Positions 1-9,463 of a stretch of 35,181 nt of DNA are shown one piece after another (positions within the stretch are counted from its first letter, which is position 1; each line of letters begins with the position of its first letter). The stretch comes from Cellvibrio mixtus subsp. mixtus J3-8. Its GTDB lineage: Bacteria; Pseudomonadota; Gammaproteobacteria; Pseudomonadales; Cellvibrionaceae. The stretch covers positions 1 to 35,181 of the forward strand of contig NZ_ALBT01000084.1 in the NCBI RefSeq assembly GCF_000766945.1, given 5' to 3'. The notes under the pieces are model-generated. The model worked only from the letters and a program-made list of their open reading frames with translations. It was not told where the DNA came from and searched no databases. Made by a program: the position numbers and the translations under genes.

Positions 1-57
1 GAACTATTTATACTTTCCATTAACACGCTAATTCCATACTGTAAAATTAATTATTTT

Positions 58-85
58 AAAAAGGTGCACTCATTCAAAAGTGCAC
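58..85 (-). terminator. Likely rho-independent terminator at the end of the NRPS/PKS operon
   Basis: Read on the minus strand, GTGCACT (85 to 79) can pair with AGTGCAC (70 to 64), giving a 7-bp stem with an 8-nt loop. It is followed by C and then five T (62 to 58). It begins about 30 nt after the stop codon of the large hybrid synthetase. The same bases also form a 9-nt direct repeat GTGCACTCA (64-72 and 80-88), which arises because GTGCAC is self-complementary. The stem is short and the T tract modest, so termination may be partial. The remaining 57 bases to the window edge hold nothing I can identify. Confidence 0.5.
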
Positions 86-116
86 TCAAGCAACTCAATA
101 AGAGATGGGTATTCGA

Positions 117-3100
117 CTATTGCTTATTAGCTTCCTCAAGGATGTTAATGATATTGGATATCCATAACTCCAACACTTTTTCAATGTTGTCGGGGTTATA
201 GATGTTATCCCGAGCCATCCAGGTAAATTCATAACAATTTTGGTTAACGCCTACTTGGATATAGGAAGGCCACACAATAGAACTACGTTGCGACCCAACA
301 AGTTGTCCTGCAGATTCTTTAGCGCCGCTTATTAAATGCAATGGAAGATTAGTATTTTTTAACTCGTCCATATTTCTCAAAGCCGGTGGAACAAAATTAA
401 TATTGAACTCGGCATTCCCAAGCGCCCTCAAATTTGACCGCAACTCTTCGTCTTCCGAAAGATGCCTGATGGCATTGAACGTCAATCCCGCATTTGGCAT
501 TTGTGCCAGTTGGTTGTGGTAATCAACAGCCTGCTCTAGTGGACTTTTGGAAAAATCAATTTCTGTCACGATAGGAGCCCAATCAGCAAACCAACCGATG
601 GTTCTATCCACATCAACATTTCGTATAATTTTATCCCTTCCATTAACGATCATTTCAAAACGTACATGGGAAGATCCGTTAAAACCGGCAACCGCCGCAG
701 TGAATGCTGAAAATATGACATCCGCACTTGTAACATTCTTATAAACAGCTGCACCATCGATCAGTGCTGCACTAAACTCTTTGGCGAGCGTACGGGTTCG
801 GGAAAAATCATTCCCATATTCAGCCGGATTATTACCCATATTCTTCAGTAAACCATCAGGATAATCGATCAGTGTGCCGACCTTATCCCATTCACGGCTA
901 GTCCAATATTCTATGTCACCATTTACCTCTGGCGAATTGACAAATTGGTGTAGGTAATTACCCCACTCAACTATCGTTTGAGTTTTGGGCAGAGGAGTAA
1001 ACTCTACTTGTGCAACGTAAGATAAGTATCGAGTAAATATTTCCTGAAAGAAGATATTTACACTAAACCCATCCATAACAGAGTGATGAACCACCCACAG
1101 GAATCTGTCAGGCTGCCCTTTCGGACACTTAAACAATACAAACTTGTGGAGTTTTTTCGTGAGGTCCAGGCTTCCCTGAACTTTATTGGCAAACGCTTCA
1201 ATAGAAGCAGATAAGTTTTCATCCTCAATAGAGGTGAAGTTAACAACTTCCATAACCTCAAGGTCATCCATGCCTAAAACGTTTTCTTTAACAGTTGCAC
1301 CATCCAGATAATATACGTGCCTTAAACCTTCCTGTTCTTGTAACAATTCGGAAAGCGCACGCTGGAGGTATTCTTCATTTGCATCAACAATGTTAAATAT
1401 AGTTCCCACATTCCAATGATTATTAAAATCACTTTTAAACAATAATTGCTTATTTGGAAGACTATATACAGTATCGCCTTCTTGATATTTATATAAATAT
1501 GCAGCCTGGGTTACATGCTGTTGTGCATTCAGTGTTTCACTAACGCCAGCAATTGTTGGGGAATCAATAAGCTCTCTTACTAATATTTCATAGCCGGCTT
1601 TTTTCATTTTCGAAATAAGCTGGATCGCCAGCAAAGAGTGGCCGCCGAGATCAAACAAATTATCATGGATACCAATCTTTTCAACACCCAGTAAATCTTG
1701 CCAGATCTTAACAAGGTCTCGCTCAACATCATTTCTCGCTGCTACATATTCATTCTCAAGCGTGCGCGATGAGTAATTTACAGGTTCATCTGTACTTTCC
1801 GGTTTTTCTTTATCAATTTCAGCAGTAATTGAAATATCCCTTTTAGAAAAGAGTAACTGTGGAATATCACTAAATGTCAGTGCATATTCAAAAGTTTTTA
1901 TACCTTCCATGGCTGATAATCCTGAGTTTGCCACCTCCTCAGCAGAAAAATCCCAACGATCCCAATTTATCGCTGTCCACTGCTGGTAGCCGTGTAAATT
2001 TTTCTGTTTTGCAAATGCATCCATATACGCATTCGCTGCTGCGTAAGCCGAAAAACCAAGGCCGCCCAATACCGATGCAAGTGTTGAAGTCAATATACAA
2101 AAATCAATCTCGCGATTCGCCAACACTTTATCCAAGGCATGTAATGCAATGACTTTGGTTTGATACTGATCCAGGAATTCCCGTTCGCTAACATCCTGGA
2201 TAGGTTTTATAATTCCATGCGCAAGACCGGCAGCATGCACAACGCCGGTGATAGCGCCCAGTTTTTCCTCGATTTGTAAAAATATCGCTTCAAGCTGGAC
2301 GCAGTCACTGACATCTACTTGATATAATTCAACACTGCGTGCTGAAGCAAAGACCCTTTCCAGCTTTCTTATTTTTCTGCTTGTCTTGTCTTTTTCGCCA
2401 TGTTCCGAGCACCAATTCTCCCACTCTTCAGTTGCCGGGAATGCCGAACGGCTCAAGAGTGCTATTTTGGTATTTGGTACACAGGCAATAAATTCAGCAA
2501 TATTTAATCCTACCTGCCCTAATCCACCGGTAATAACGTAAACCCCACCCTCACGTATTTTCCTGGTAGTGGAGGATGCATAATCTTCCTGATACGCATA
2601 TTCAAAATTATGCAACCAGCGACGATGGTTCCTTAACGCAATATCATGTTCACGTTCAGCCAACAACAGTTCATTGGTAATATCGTTAATAACGCGTTTA
2701 ATTGAAAAGCGATTATTTAGTTCTGCCGAATCTACATCTATTTGGAAGCAGCTAACTTCCGGACACTCAAGCTTCATTGCTTTTTGTAAACCGGTGATGG
2801 TTGCATTGGCAGGAGATATATCTTCACACCCTGAAACACGGTGTATGTTTTCCGAAATTATATTTAGCTGAATATTATCCAAGCGTTGGGCCAATATCGC
2901 TTTAACTAATTTTAATAAGCCTTGTATTCCCTGCTTTTGCGATTGTTCAAAAAGATCGACTGAAAATTCAGCTTGGGACCGGTGTGTTTCAGCAGGTGAT
3001 AATCCCCACATATAAACCACTTGCCAGGGAGAATGCTCGTCGAGGATTACGCTCTTAATGAGCGCCTCAAAATCACCGCCACTATTTATATCAATAGAAT

Positions 3101-6100
3101 AGTTATCTGCGGAAATGGAGGAGTATGCTGCACCCGCATAGACACAAATCACATTTTTTCCAGAGGTACGCAAGGCACTTACCAAGGCGTCGCACACTTC
3201 ATTTTTGTGAACAAATATTAATACATTTTGATATTGGAATGAGTCTCCAACCGGCTTAGCATCAGGAAGTGCTTGCTTTTTCCAGCGAGAAACATAAGCC
3301 AATCCTTTAATACCTTTCTTTTTGCCCAACGCTCGTGATTGCAAATGTTTTTTTGCATCAATCCAGTAACGACTTTGAGAAAACGGATATGTCGAAAATG
3401 GTACACGCTGGCATTTATTGAACCGATGGAAATTCTTCCAATCAATATCTACACCCGACTGCCAAAGTTTACCGATAACTTCCAGTAAGTGAGCACCATC
3501 ATCCAGCTCACTTTGTTGATGACGCGTCAAATGAGCCACAAATTTTCCGTCTATTCCCTGATGCCGCTTAACAAGAGAGGTCAGTGCATTGCCGGGGCCA
3601 ACCTCGATGAAGAAATTTTTTGAAGCGGATGACAGATTGAGAATGCCAGAAGAAAACTCCACGGAATTCCGCAAATGATTCACCCAGTACGCAGGTGTTG
3701 TCACAAGTCTTTCCAATGCTGGCTTGCCACTTAGATTCGACATAAATGGAATGGTCATTTTTCCAAACTGGATATTTTCCCACGCCGTTTTAAATGTATC
3801 TAATATGTCATCCATCATATGTGAATGGAATGCATGGGAGGTATTAAGTTGTTTATTAACAATTTCCAATGCGGAAAGTTTATTTTTAAGTTGCTCAATA
3901 TTTTCCTGAGGGCCTGAAACCACAATATCCGTTGGGCTATTTACAGCAGCTATCTCGCAATCAGTATCTTTCAATAGATCAGCCAATTGATTGCGCTCCA
4001 AAAGAACCGACAGCATGCAACCAGGTTTCGCTGACTGCATTAATCTCGCCCGTATTGCTATTATTTTCAGCGCATCCGCCAGGCTAAATACACCAGAGAG
4101 GCAGGCAGCTACATATTCGCCAAGACTATGACCAATCATCGCTGCAGGCTTAATACCCCATGACATCAATAATCTTGCCAAACAATACTCGACAACAAAA
4201 ATTGCTGGCTGGGCATAGATGGTTTTATCAATATCATCCACGGCCTCACCATTTTGGGGATATAGCAACGCCCTGATATCAACACCGATTTCAGGCTTTA
4301 ACAGCTCGCTGCATTTATCAAGCTCATTGCGGAAATAGGGTTCCTGTTCATATATGCCTTTGGCCATATTGACATATTGTGCGCCTTGTCCGGGAAACAT
4401 AAATATTATTGGCAAGGAAGATCCAGCGTTAATCGTTTTCCGGCTCAATACATTTTTATCATTACTTAATAAATCTATTGCTTCATCATGCGATTCACAA
4501 ACAATAAACTGCCGGAAATCATGGAATTCACGTCCAACATGAAGGGTGTACTCAATATTATGCAGTGAAAGCGCGTTGTTGGTTAAAAATTGGTTGATCA
4601 TCTGCTGGCGCAAGTTTTCAATATCATTTTCTGTCTTGGCTGAAAGCAGCAACAATTTTTTATTTCTGTGTGAATTGGTCTCAGGAAGAGATTCATTTTC
4701 TTCCACAATCATGTGGACGTTTGTTCCACCAATCCCAAAGGAAGAAACCGCAGCACGCCTTGGCCGTCCATTATGCGGCCAATTTTTTTGCTCTACATTT
4801 ATATGGAAAGGTGAGTTTCCCAAATTAATTTTAGAGTTTAAATTATTGAAATTAATACTTGGCGGCAGCTGCTTATATTTAATTGCCTGTATTGTTTTTA
4901 TCAAACCGGCGATGCCGGCAGCAGCATCTAAATGACCGATATTTGCTTTAACGCTGCCAAGGGCGCAAGTATGGTTCGAGTTGTTGCCGAAACCGGCAGA
5001 TAGGGCCGATATTTCAATCGGATCACCTAAATGAGTGGCAGTACCATGGGTTTCAACATAATCAATGGTATCAGGTTGAATGCCGGATTTTTGAATAGCA
5101 TCGCGAATTGCCTTTGCTTGCCCGGGCATGCTCGGGGCAACATAACCGACTTTCTGATTACCATCGTTATTTATACCGATGCCTTTAATAACAGCGTGAA
5201 TGGTATCTCCATCCATTATTGCTTTATCAAGGCGCTTCAACAACACCATACCCAAACCGTTGCCATTACGAGTACCAGCACCTTGCTCATCAAATGGCCG
5301 GCAATGCCCATCAGGGGAATATATTCCCCCTTCTTCATATAAGTATCCTTCAGGGTAAAACTGCGAGATAGATGCCGCACCAGCTAAAGCCATATCACAT
5401 TTATTAGCAGTCAGGTTTAAACAAGCCTGTGCAATTGCAACAAGCGAAGTAGAACAAGCGGTGTTAAGGCTCAAGCTTGGGCCAGTAAGATTTAATTTAT
5501 ACGCTAATCGAGTGGCAATAAAATCTTTGTCACCACCCATTTTTACTGCCATCGCTCCCATAGCGGAGCGCAATTCAGTATTAGGTAAAATATTTTCCAG
5601 GAAATATCTACTATTACTGGCACCAGCAAAAACACCTATATTTCGCTCTTTGCTACAATCGCCATAACCACCGTGCTCTAAAGTTTCTAATGCGACCTCC
5701 AGCATCATGCGTAATTGCGGACAGGTAATCTCGGCTTCCCTGGGGGTAAATCCAAAATACGCTGCATCAAACATGTCATAACCATGGAAAACATGTCCTT
5801 TTTTTACATAGGCTGGATTTTCCAATACTTCCGGGTCAATACCCGCCGCCCTTAGTTCTTCGTCGCTAAATTCCTGGATAGACTCCAAACCAAGGCTTAG
5901 ATTGCTCCAATATTCTTCGATATTTTGCGCATCAGGAAAACGCCCGGCCATACCAATGATGGCAATCGGAACATTGGGATCCAGTGACTCATTAGCTGCC
6001 GGGGTTGACGCCAGCTCTGCACTAGCATCCGCTTGATTGGCATGGGATGCAATTGCTCCAGCTAACGCATGTATTGTGGTGTAGGTAAAGATTTCAGTGA

Positions 6101-9100
6101 CCGGGATATCAATTCCAATGTCATCCCTTATCCTTGCCTGAAGCCGTACAGCCAGCAGGGAATTACCGCCAACTTCAAAAAAATTCACATTTACACTGAC
6201 TTCAGGAACATTCAATAACTCACACCATATTGTATGAATTTTTTTCTCAAGCTCACTGCCAGGTAACGCCGGGAAATTTTCTTTAAGTAGTGCTTCATCT
6301 GTTTTTGGTAATTTTCGTAGATCAATTTTTCCATTATTGGTAAGCGGGAAATCATTCAATACAACAAATATCGCCGGCACCATATAACCAGGCAATGCCG
6401 CTTTTGCTATACCCTGTAACTCATCAATCAATATTTTCTTCAAATGAGTTGTTTTTTCTGAGGCATCGCCACAATTTAAAAAATCGACAGCAACGTAGGC
6501 AACAATACGTTTGCTTTCAAGTTCTTTCTCAGTAACTACAACTGCTTTATTAACGTGTCGATGGGTATTTAAAACTGTTTCAATTTCACCCAACTCTATA
6601 CGGTAACCACGGATTTTTACTTGCGAATCCATACGCCCCAGATAATCCAGGGAACCATCAGCAAACAATCTGACAATATCGCCTGTTTTATAAAATAATT
6701 TATTTTCATATCCTGGCAATTGGACAAATTTAGTATTGGTTAATTCAGGCTGATTGAGGTAACCGCGCGTTACGCCATCACCGCCAACATATAATTCACC
6801 AATACCGCCAGTAGGCACGCCCCCACCATGAGTGTTAAGCACTAACGCAGTCAGATCACACAACGGTTTTCCGATAAAACTTGCGTATTTCTGCTCACGG
6901 ACGATTTCCGGCGTTATCGCAAGATAAGTAACATGTACGGTAGTTTCAGTAATACCGTACATGTTAACTAACAACGGGGAATTATAACCACGGCGATTAA
7001 ACCAAGGCTCAAGTGCACTGAGATTAAGTGCTTCACCACCAAATATAATGTAACGCAAAGCGAAGCGAGCTCGCTGGTGTGCATCTTCCTGTAACAGGAA
7101 ATTAAAAGCACCAGGCGTTTGGTTTAATACAGTGACTTGTTCTTGTAATAGCAAACCGTAAAAATCCACAGGAGAACGGGCAGTCTCATGAGAAACAATT
7201 ACCAAACGCCCACCATGTGAAAGTGCGCCCCAAATTTCCCATACTGAAAAATCAAATGCATAAGAATGGAACAATGTCCAAACATCAGTAGAAGAGAATT
7301 CAAAATTGGACTTTGCAGCTTCCATTAACCGACTGACATTTCTATGCTCGACTAAAACACCCTTTGGTTTTCCAGTCGAACCGGATGTGTATATGACATA
7401 AGCAAGGTTCGCGGAGGTAAGCCCAAGCGCATTCACGCAGGGATTCTCTTCAGGCATATCCATGAGAATCGTGTTAAATTCATCATGATCAAGGCAAAGT
7501 GCATTACTTGCATTGATTGCGGGAACCCTATCCAGCAATTTATGTTGAGTAATGACCGTAACCAGGGAAGCATCTTTCAATATATAGTGGATTCGCTCTT
7601 CAGGGCTTTCCGGATCAAGGGGAACATAAGCTCCCCCCGCTTTAAGTATCCCCAGGATAGCAATCAACATCTCGAATGATCGATCCAAGAAGACACCAAT
7701 CAATGTGTCAGGTTTTATAGCCCTTTGCGTAATTAAATAATGTGCCAACCTATTAGCTTTCCGATTTAGCTCTCCATAAGCCATAGACTCATTATTAAAT
7801 GTTAATGCTACAGCATTTGCATTGATAGCCGCTTGCTGTTCAAACAACTGGTGAATACAGTCCTGTACAGGAAAAGACACATAATTTGCTTTTTGCTTTT
7901 TTAAAATTTCCCGCTCGACTTGCGATGAAATTCCGATTTGCAATACATTTTTTTCCGGTTCAGCAATAAGCGTATCTAATAGTACATTAAAATTTTCTGA
8001 AAAATTCTGGATAGTTTCCAGATTAAAAATATCTGAACTGTATTCCCAACCTAAATTAAATCCGTTTGCGGATTCACTGATATTTAAAGTGAGATCGAAT
8101 TTTGCAGTATTACCTTCACCTATACTTTCTGAACTTAACGAGACACCCGGAATATTAAAATTTCCCTTTTCATTATTCTGCATGACCAACATTATTTGAA
8201 ATATCGGGCTATAACTTGATGTTCGCTCCGGTTGTATCATTTCAACAATTTGGTCAAACGGAAGGTGCTGGTTTTCATAAGCAGCCAGCAGCATATTCTT
8301 GCTTTTTTCCAGCACTTGATAAAAATTGGGCGCGTCTGACAGATCACTGCGTAAAACCAATGTATTTCCAAAGTAACCAATCAAGCCACTAATCTCAACT
8401 TGGTCCCTGCCCGCTATCGGGCTTCCAATCACAATATCTGTTTCATTGCTATATCTTGCCAGCAAGATCGAAAACACAGCATGGATGCCCATAAATACCG
8501 TGGCCCCCTGCTTGCGACAAAAAGCACCGAACTGCTCAGCGAGTCCCACCGGGATGCTGCTTACCAAAGTACTACCTTTGAAAGTTTGGCGAACCGGGCG
8601 GGGGCGATCCAATGGAATATTATGGACAACAGGCAGATCACTTAATTGGGATCGCCAGTAACTTAATTGTTTAGTACATTTTTCACTTTTTAACCATTTT
8701 CGTTGCCATACAGCATAATCAACATATTGCAGAGGTAAAGGAAAAAGCGGATTGGGTGTATTAGAAATACAGGCGCTATATAGGCCACAAAATTCGTTGA
8801 TTAATATCGCCATGGACCAGCCATCAGAAGCAATGTGATGCATGGTAACCACAAGAATATGCTCGTCGCTGGCCAGCTTTATTAGTTTGGCTCTCAACAT
8901 CAAATCTTTTGAAAGATCAAATTGCTTGCTGGTCTCCTCTAAAATAATGCCCCCCATTAAAGAGGGGTCGCCAGCATTGCGAGTCAAATCCTTAATCGCA
9001 ATATCATAAGGTACAGCCTGGCTAATAAACTGATATGGTTCACCGTCCTGATCAGTAAGAATAAAAGTTCGCAAACTTTCATGGCGCTCAATAATAGCGG

Positions 9101-9449
9101 AAAAAGCCTTATTGATTGCGTCTATATTCAACTCTCCTTTAAGCCTCAACACACCCGGCATATTATAGTGGGAGCCGCCATCAATTTGATTTAACAGCCA
9201 TAAACGCTGCTGTTCAAAAGAGAGGACAAGTTTTTCCTCGGCGCGATTAGCACGAGGAATAATATTTAAATTAGGTTCATTTACCGATTGCTCTTCTAAT
9301 AATTTAATCAGGGCTGCCTTATTTTCCTGAATAGATAGCTTTAAATCAGGTGTCATGGCATCTTTTTGTGCCCTGTATGCGAGCGCACCGTCTTTTAGAT
9401 ATAAATAAATGCCTTTTTGGGCTGCGGCAAGCAATATACGGTTAGGCAT
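117..9449 (-). CDS. Hybrid NRPS-PKS: docking-C-A(Thr)-T-KS-AT-KR-T-terminal epimerase-like domain
   Basis: 3110-aa cytoplasmic megasynthetase. Domains in order (residues approximate): TubC-type N-terminal docking domain 1-55; C 70-500 with HHIASDG near 203; A 540-1060 with TSGSTGKPKG near 690 and GK near 1040; T with GGNSLL near 1095; KS 1150-1580 with Cys in TACSTSL (1331) and His in ETHGTAT (1469) and NIGHLD (1504); AT with GHSLGEY (1777) and HAFH (1875), the malonyl-type motif; KR with GGLGQVG (2312), active Ser and Tyr (2470); T with GGHSLL (2602); terminal condensation-superfamily domain 2660-3110. The hand-read A pocket is DFWNIGMVHK, the standard threonine code. The KR lacks an LDD loop, which fits an A-type reductase. 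There is no DH, ER or methyltransferase. The predicted product is Thr extended by malonate and reduced at the beta carbon. The terminal domain has epimerase-type signatures and HHSVMDG (2788), but VNGRD stands where epimerases have GHGRE and the catalytic Glu is absent. The ATG overlaps the preceding stop (TAATG), with GGAAGGA upstream. No thioesterase follows. Confidence 0.95.
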   Translation of the reverse strand: MPNRILLAAAQKGIYLYLKDGALAYRAQKDAMTPDLKLSIQENKAALIKLLEEQSVNEPNLNIIPRANRAEEKLVLSFEQQRLWLLNQIDGGSHYNMPGVLRLKGELNIDAINKAFSAIIERHESLRTFILTDQDGEPYQFISQAVPYDIAIKDLTRNAGDPSLMGGIILEETSKQFDLSKDLMLRAKLIKLASDEHILVVTMHHIASDGWSMAILINEFCGLYSACISNTPNPLFPLPLQYVDYAVWQRKWLKSEKCTKQLSYWRSQLSDLPVVHNIPLDRPRPVRQTFKGSTLVSSIPVGLAEQFGAFCRKQGATVFMGIHAVFSILLARYSNETDIVIGSPIAGRDQVEISGLIGYFGNTLVLRSDLSDAPNFYQVLEKSKNMLLAAYENQHLPFDQIVEMIQPERTSSYSPIFQIMLVMQNNEKGNFNIPGVSLSSESIGEGNTAKFDLTLNISESANGFNLGWEYSSDIFNLETIQNFSENFNVLLDTLIAEPEKNVLQIGISSQVEREILKKQKANYVSFPVQDCIHQLFEQQAAINANAVALTFNNESMAYGELNRKANRLAHYLITQRAIKPDTLIGVFLDRSFEMLIAILGILKAGGAYVPLDPESPEERIHYILKDASLVTVITQHKLLDRVPAINASNALCLDHDEFNTILMDMPEENPCVNALGLTSANLAYVIYTSGSTGKPKGVLVEHRNVSRLMEAAKSNFEFSSTDVWTLFHSYAFDFSVWEIWGALSHGGRLVIVSHETARSPVDFYGLLLQEQVTVLNQTPGAFNFLLQEDAHQRARFALRYIIFGGEALNLSALEPWFNRRGYNSPLLVNMYGITETTVHVTYLAITPEIVREQKYASFIGKPLCDLTALVLNTHGGGVPTGGIGELYVGGDGVTRGYLNQPELTNTKFVQLPGYENKLFYKTGDIVRLFADGSLDYLGRMDSQVKIRGYRIELGEIETVLNTHRHVNKAVVVTEKELESKRIVAYVAVDFLNCGDASEKTTHLKKILIDELQGIAKAALPGYMVPAIFVVLNDFPLTNNGKIDLRKLPKTDEALLKENFPALPGSELEKKIHTIWCELLNVPEVSVNVNFFEVGGNSLLAVRLQARIRDDIGIDIPVTEIFTYTTIHALAGAIASHANQADASAELASTPAANESLDPNVPIAIIGMAGRFPDAQNIEEYWSNLSLGLESIQEFSDEELRAAGIDPEVLENPAYVKKGHVFHGYDMFDAAYFGFTPREAEITCPQLRMMLEVALETLEHGGYGDCSKERNIGVFAGASNSRYFLENILPNTELRSAMGAMAVKMGGDKDFIATRLAYKLNLTGPSLSLNTACSTSLVAIAQACLNLTANKCDMALAGAASISQFYPEGYLYEEGGIYSPDGHCRPFDEQGAGTRNGNGLGMVLLKRLDKAIMDGDTIHAVIKGIGINNDGNQKVGYVAPSMPGQAKAIRDAIQKSGIQPDTIDYVETHGTATHLGDPIEISALSAGFGNNSNHTCALGSVKANIGHLDAAAGIAGLIKTIQAIKYKQLPPSINFNNLNSKINLGNSPFHINVEQKNWPHNGRPRRAAVSSFGIGGTNVHMIVEENESLPETNSHRNKKLLLLSAKTENDIENLRQQMINQFLTNNALSLHNIEYTLHVGREFHDFRQFIVCESHDEAIDLLSNDKNVLSRKTINAGSSLPIIFMFPGQGAQYVNMAKGIYEQEPYFRNELDKCSELLKPEIGVDIRALLYPQNGEAVDDIDKTIYAQPAIFVVEYCLARLLMSWGIKPAAMIGHSLGEYVAACLSGVFSLADALKIIAIRARLMQSAKPGCMLSVLLERNQLADLLKDTDCEIAAVNSPTDIVVSGPQENIEQLKNKLSALEIVNKQLNTSHAFHSHMMDDILDTFKTAWENIQFGKMTIPFMSNLSGKPALERLVTTPAYWVNHLRNSVEFSSGILNLSSASKNFFIEVGPGNALTSLVKRHQGIDGKFVAHLTRHQQSELDDGAHLLEVIGKLWQSGVDIDWKNFHRFNKCQRVPFSTYPFSQSRYWIDAKKHLQSRALGKKKGIKGLAYVSRWKKQALPDAKPVGDSFQYQNVLIFVHKNEVCDALVSALRTSGKNVICVYAGAAYSSISADNYSIDINSGGDFEALIKSVILDEHSPWQVVYMWGLSPAETHRSQAEFSVDLFEQSQKQGIQGLLKLVKAILAQRLDNIQLNIISENIHRVSGCEDISPANATITGLQKAMKLECPEVSCFQIDVDSAELNNRFSIKRVINDITNELLLAEREHDIALRNHRRWLHNFEYAYQEDYASSTTRKIREGGVYVITGGLGQVGLNIAEFIACVPNTKIALLSRSAFPATEEWENWCSEHGEKDKTSRKIRKLERVFASARSVELYQVDVSDCVQLEAIFLQIEEKLGAITGVVHAAGLAHGIIKPIQDVSEREFLDQYQTKVIALHALDKVLANREIDFCILTSTLASVLGGLGFSAYAAANAYMDAFAKQKNLHGYQQWTAINWDRWDFSAEEVANSGLSAMEGIKTFEYALTFSDIPQLLFSKRDISITAEIDKEKPESTDEPVNYSSRTLENEYVAARNDVERDLVKIWQDLLGVEKIGIHDNLFDLGGHSLLAIQLISKMKKAGYEILVRELIDSPTIAGVSETLNAQQHVTQAAYLYKYQEGDTVYSLPNKQLLFKSDFNNHWNVGTIFNIVDANEEYLQRALSELLQEQEGLRHVYYLDGATVKENVLGMDDLEVMEVVNFTSIEDENLSASIEAFANKVQGSLDLTKKLHKFVLFKCPKGQPDRFLWVVHHSVMDGFSVNIFFQEIFTRYLSYVAQVEFTPLPKTQTIVEWGNYLHQFVNSPEVNGDIEYWTSREWDKVGTLIDYPDGLLKNMGNNPAEYGNDFSRTRTLAKEFSAALIDGAAVYKNVTSADVIFSAFTAAVAGFNGSSHVRFEMIVNGRDKIIRNVDVDRTIGWFADWAPIVTEIDFSKSPLEQAVDYHNQLAQMPNAGLTFNAIRHLSEDEELRSNLRALGNAEFNINFVPPALRNMDELKNTNLPLHLISGAKESAGQLVGSQRSSIVWPSYIQVGVNQNCYEFTWMARDNIYNPDNIEKVLELWISNIINILEEANKQ

Positions 9450-9463
9450 TAAAATATTCCTTC
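9447..9463 (-). promoter_or_regulatory. Ribosome binding site and stop/start overlap coupling two synthetase genes
   Basis: On the minus strand the stop codon of the upstream gene and the ATG of the 3110-aa synthetase share a base (TAATG). GGAAGGA lies about 9 nt upstream, inside the end of the preceding gene. This arrangement predicts translational coupling, so the LLM pseudo-module protein and the hybrid synthetase should be made in linked amounts. Confidence 0.75.
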
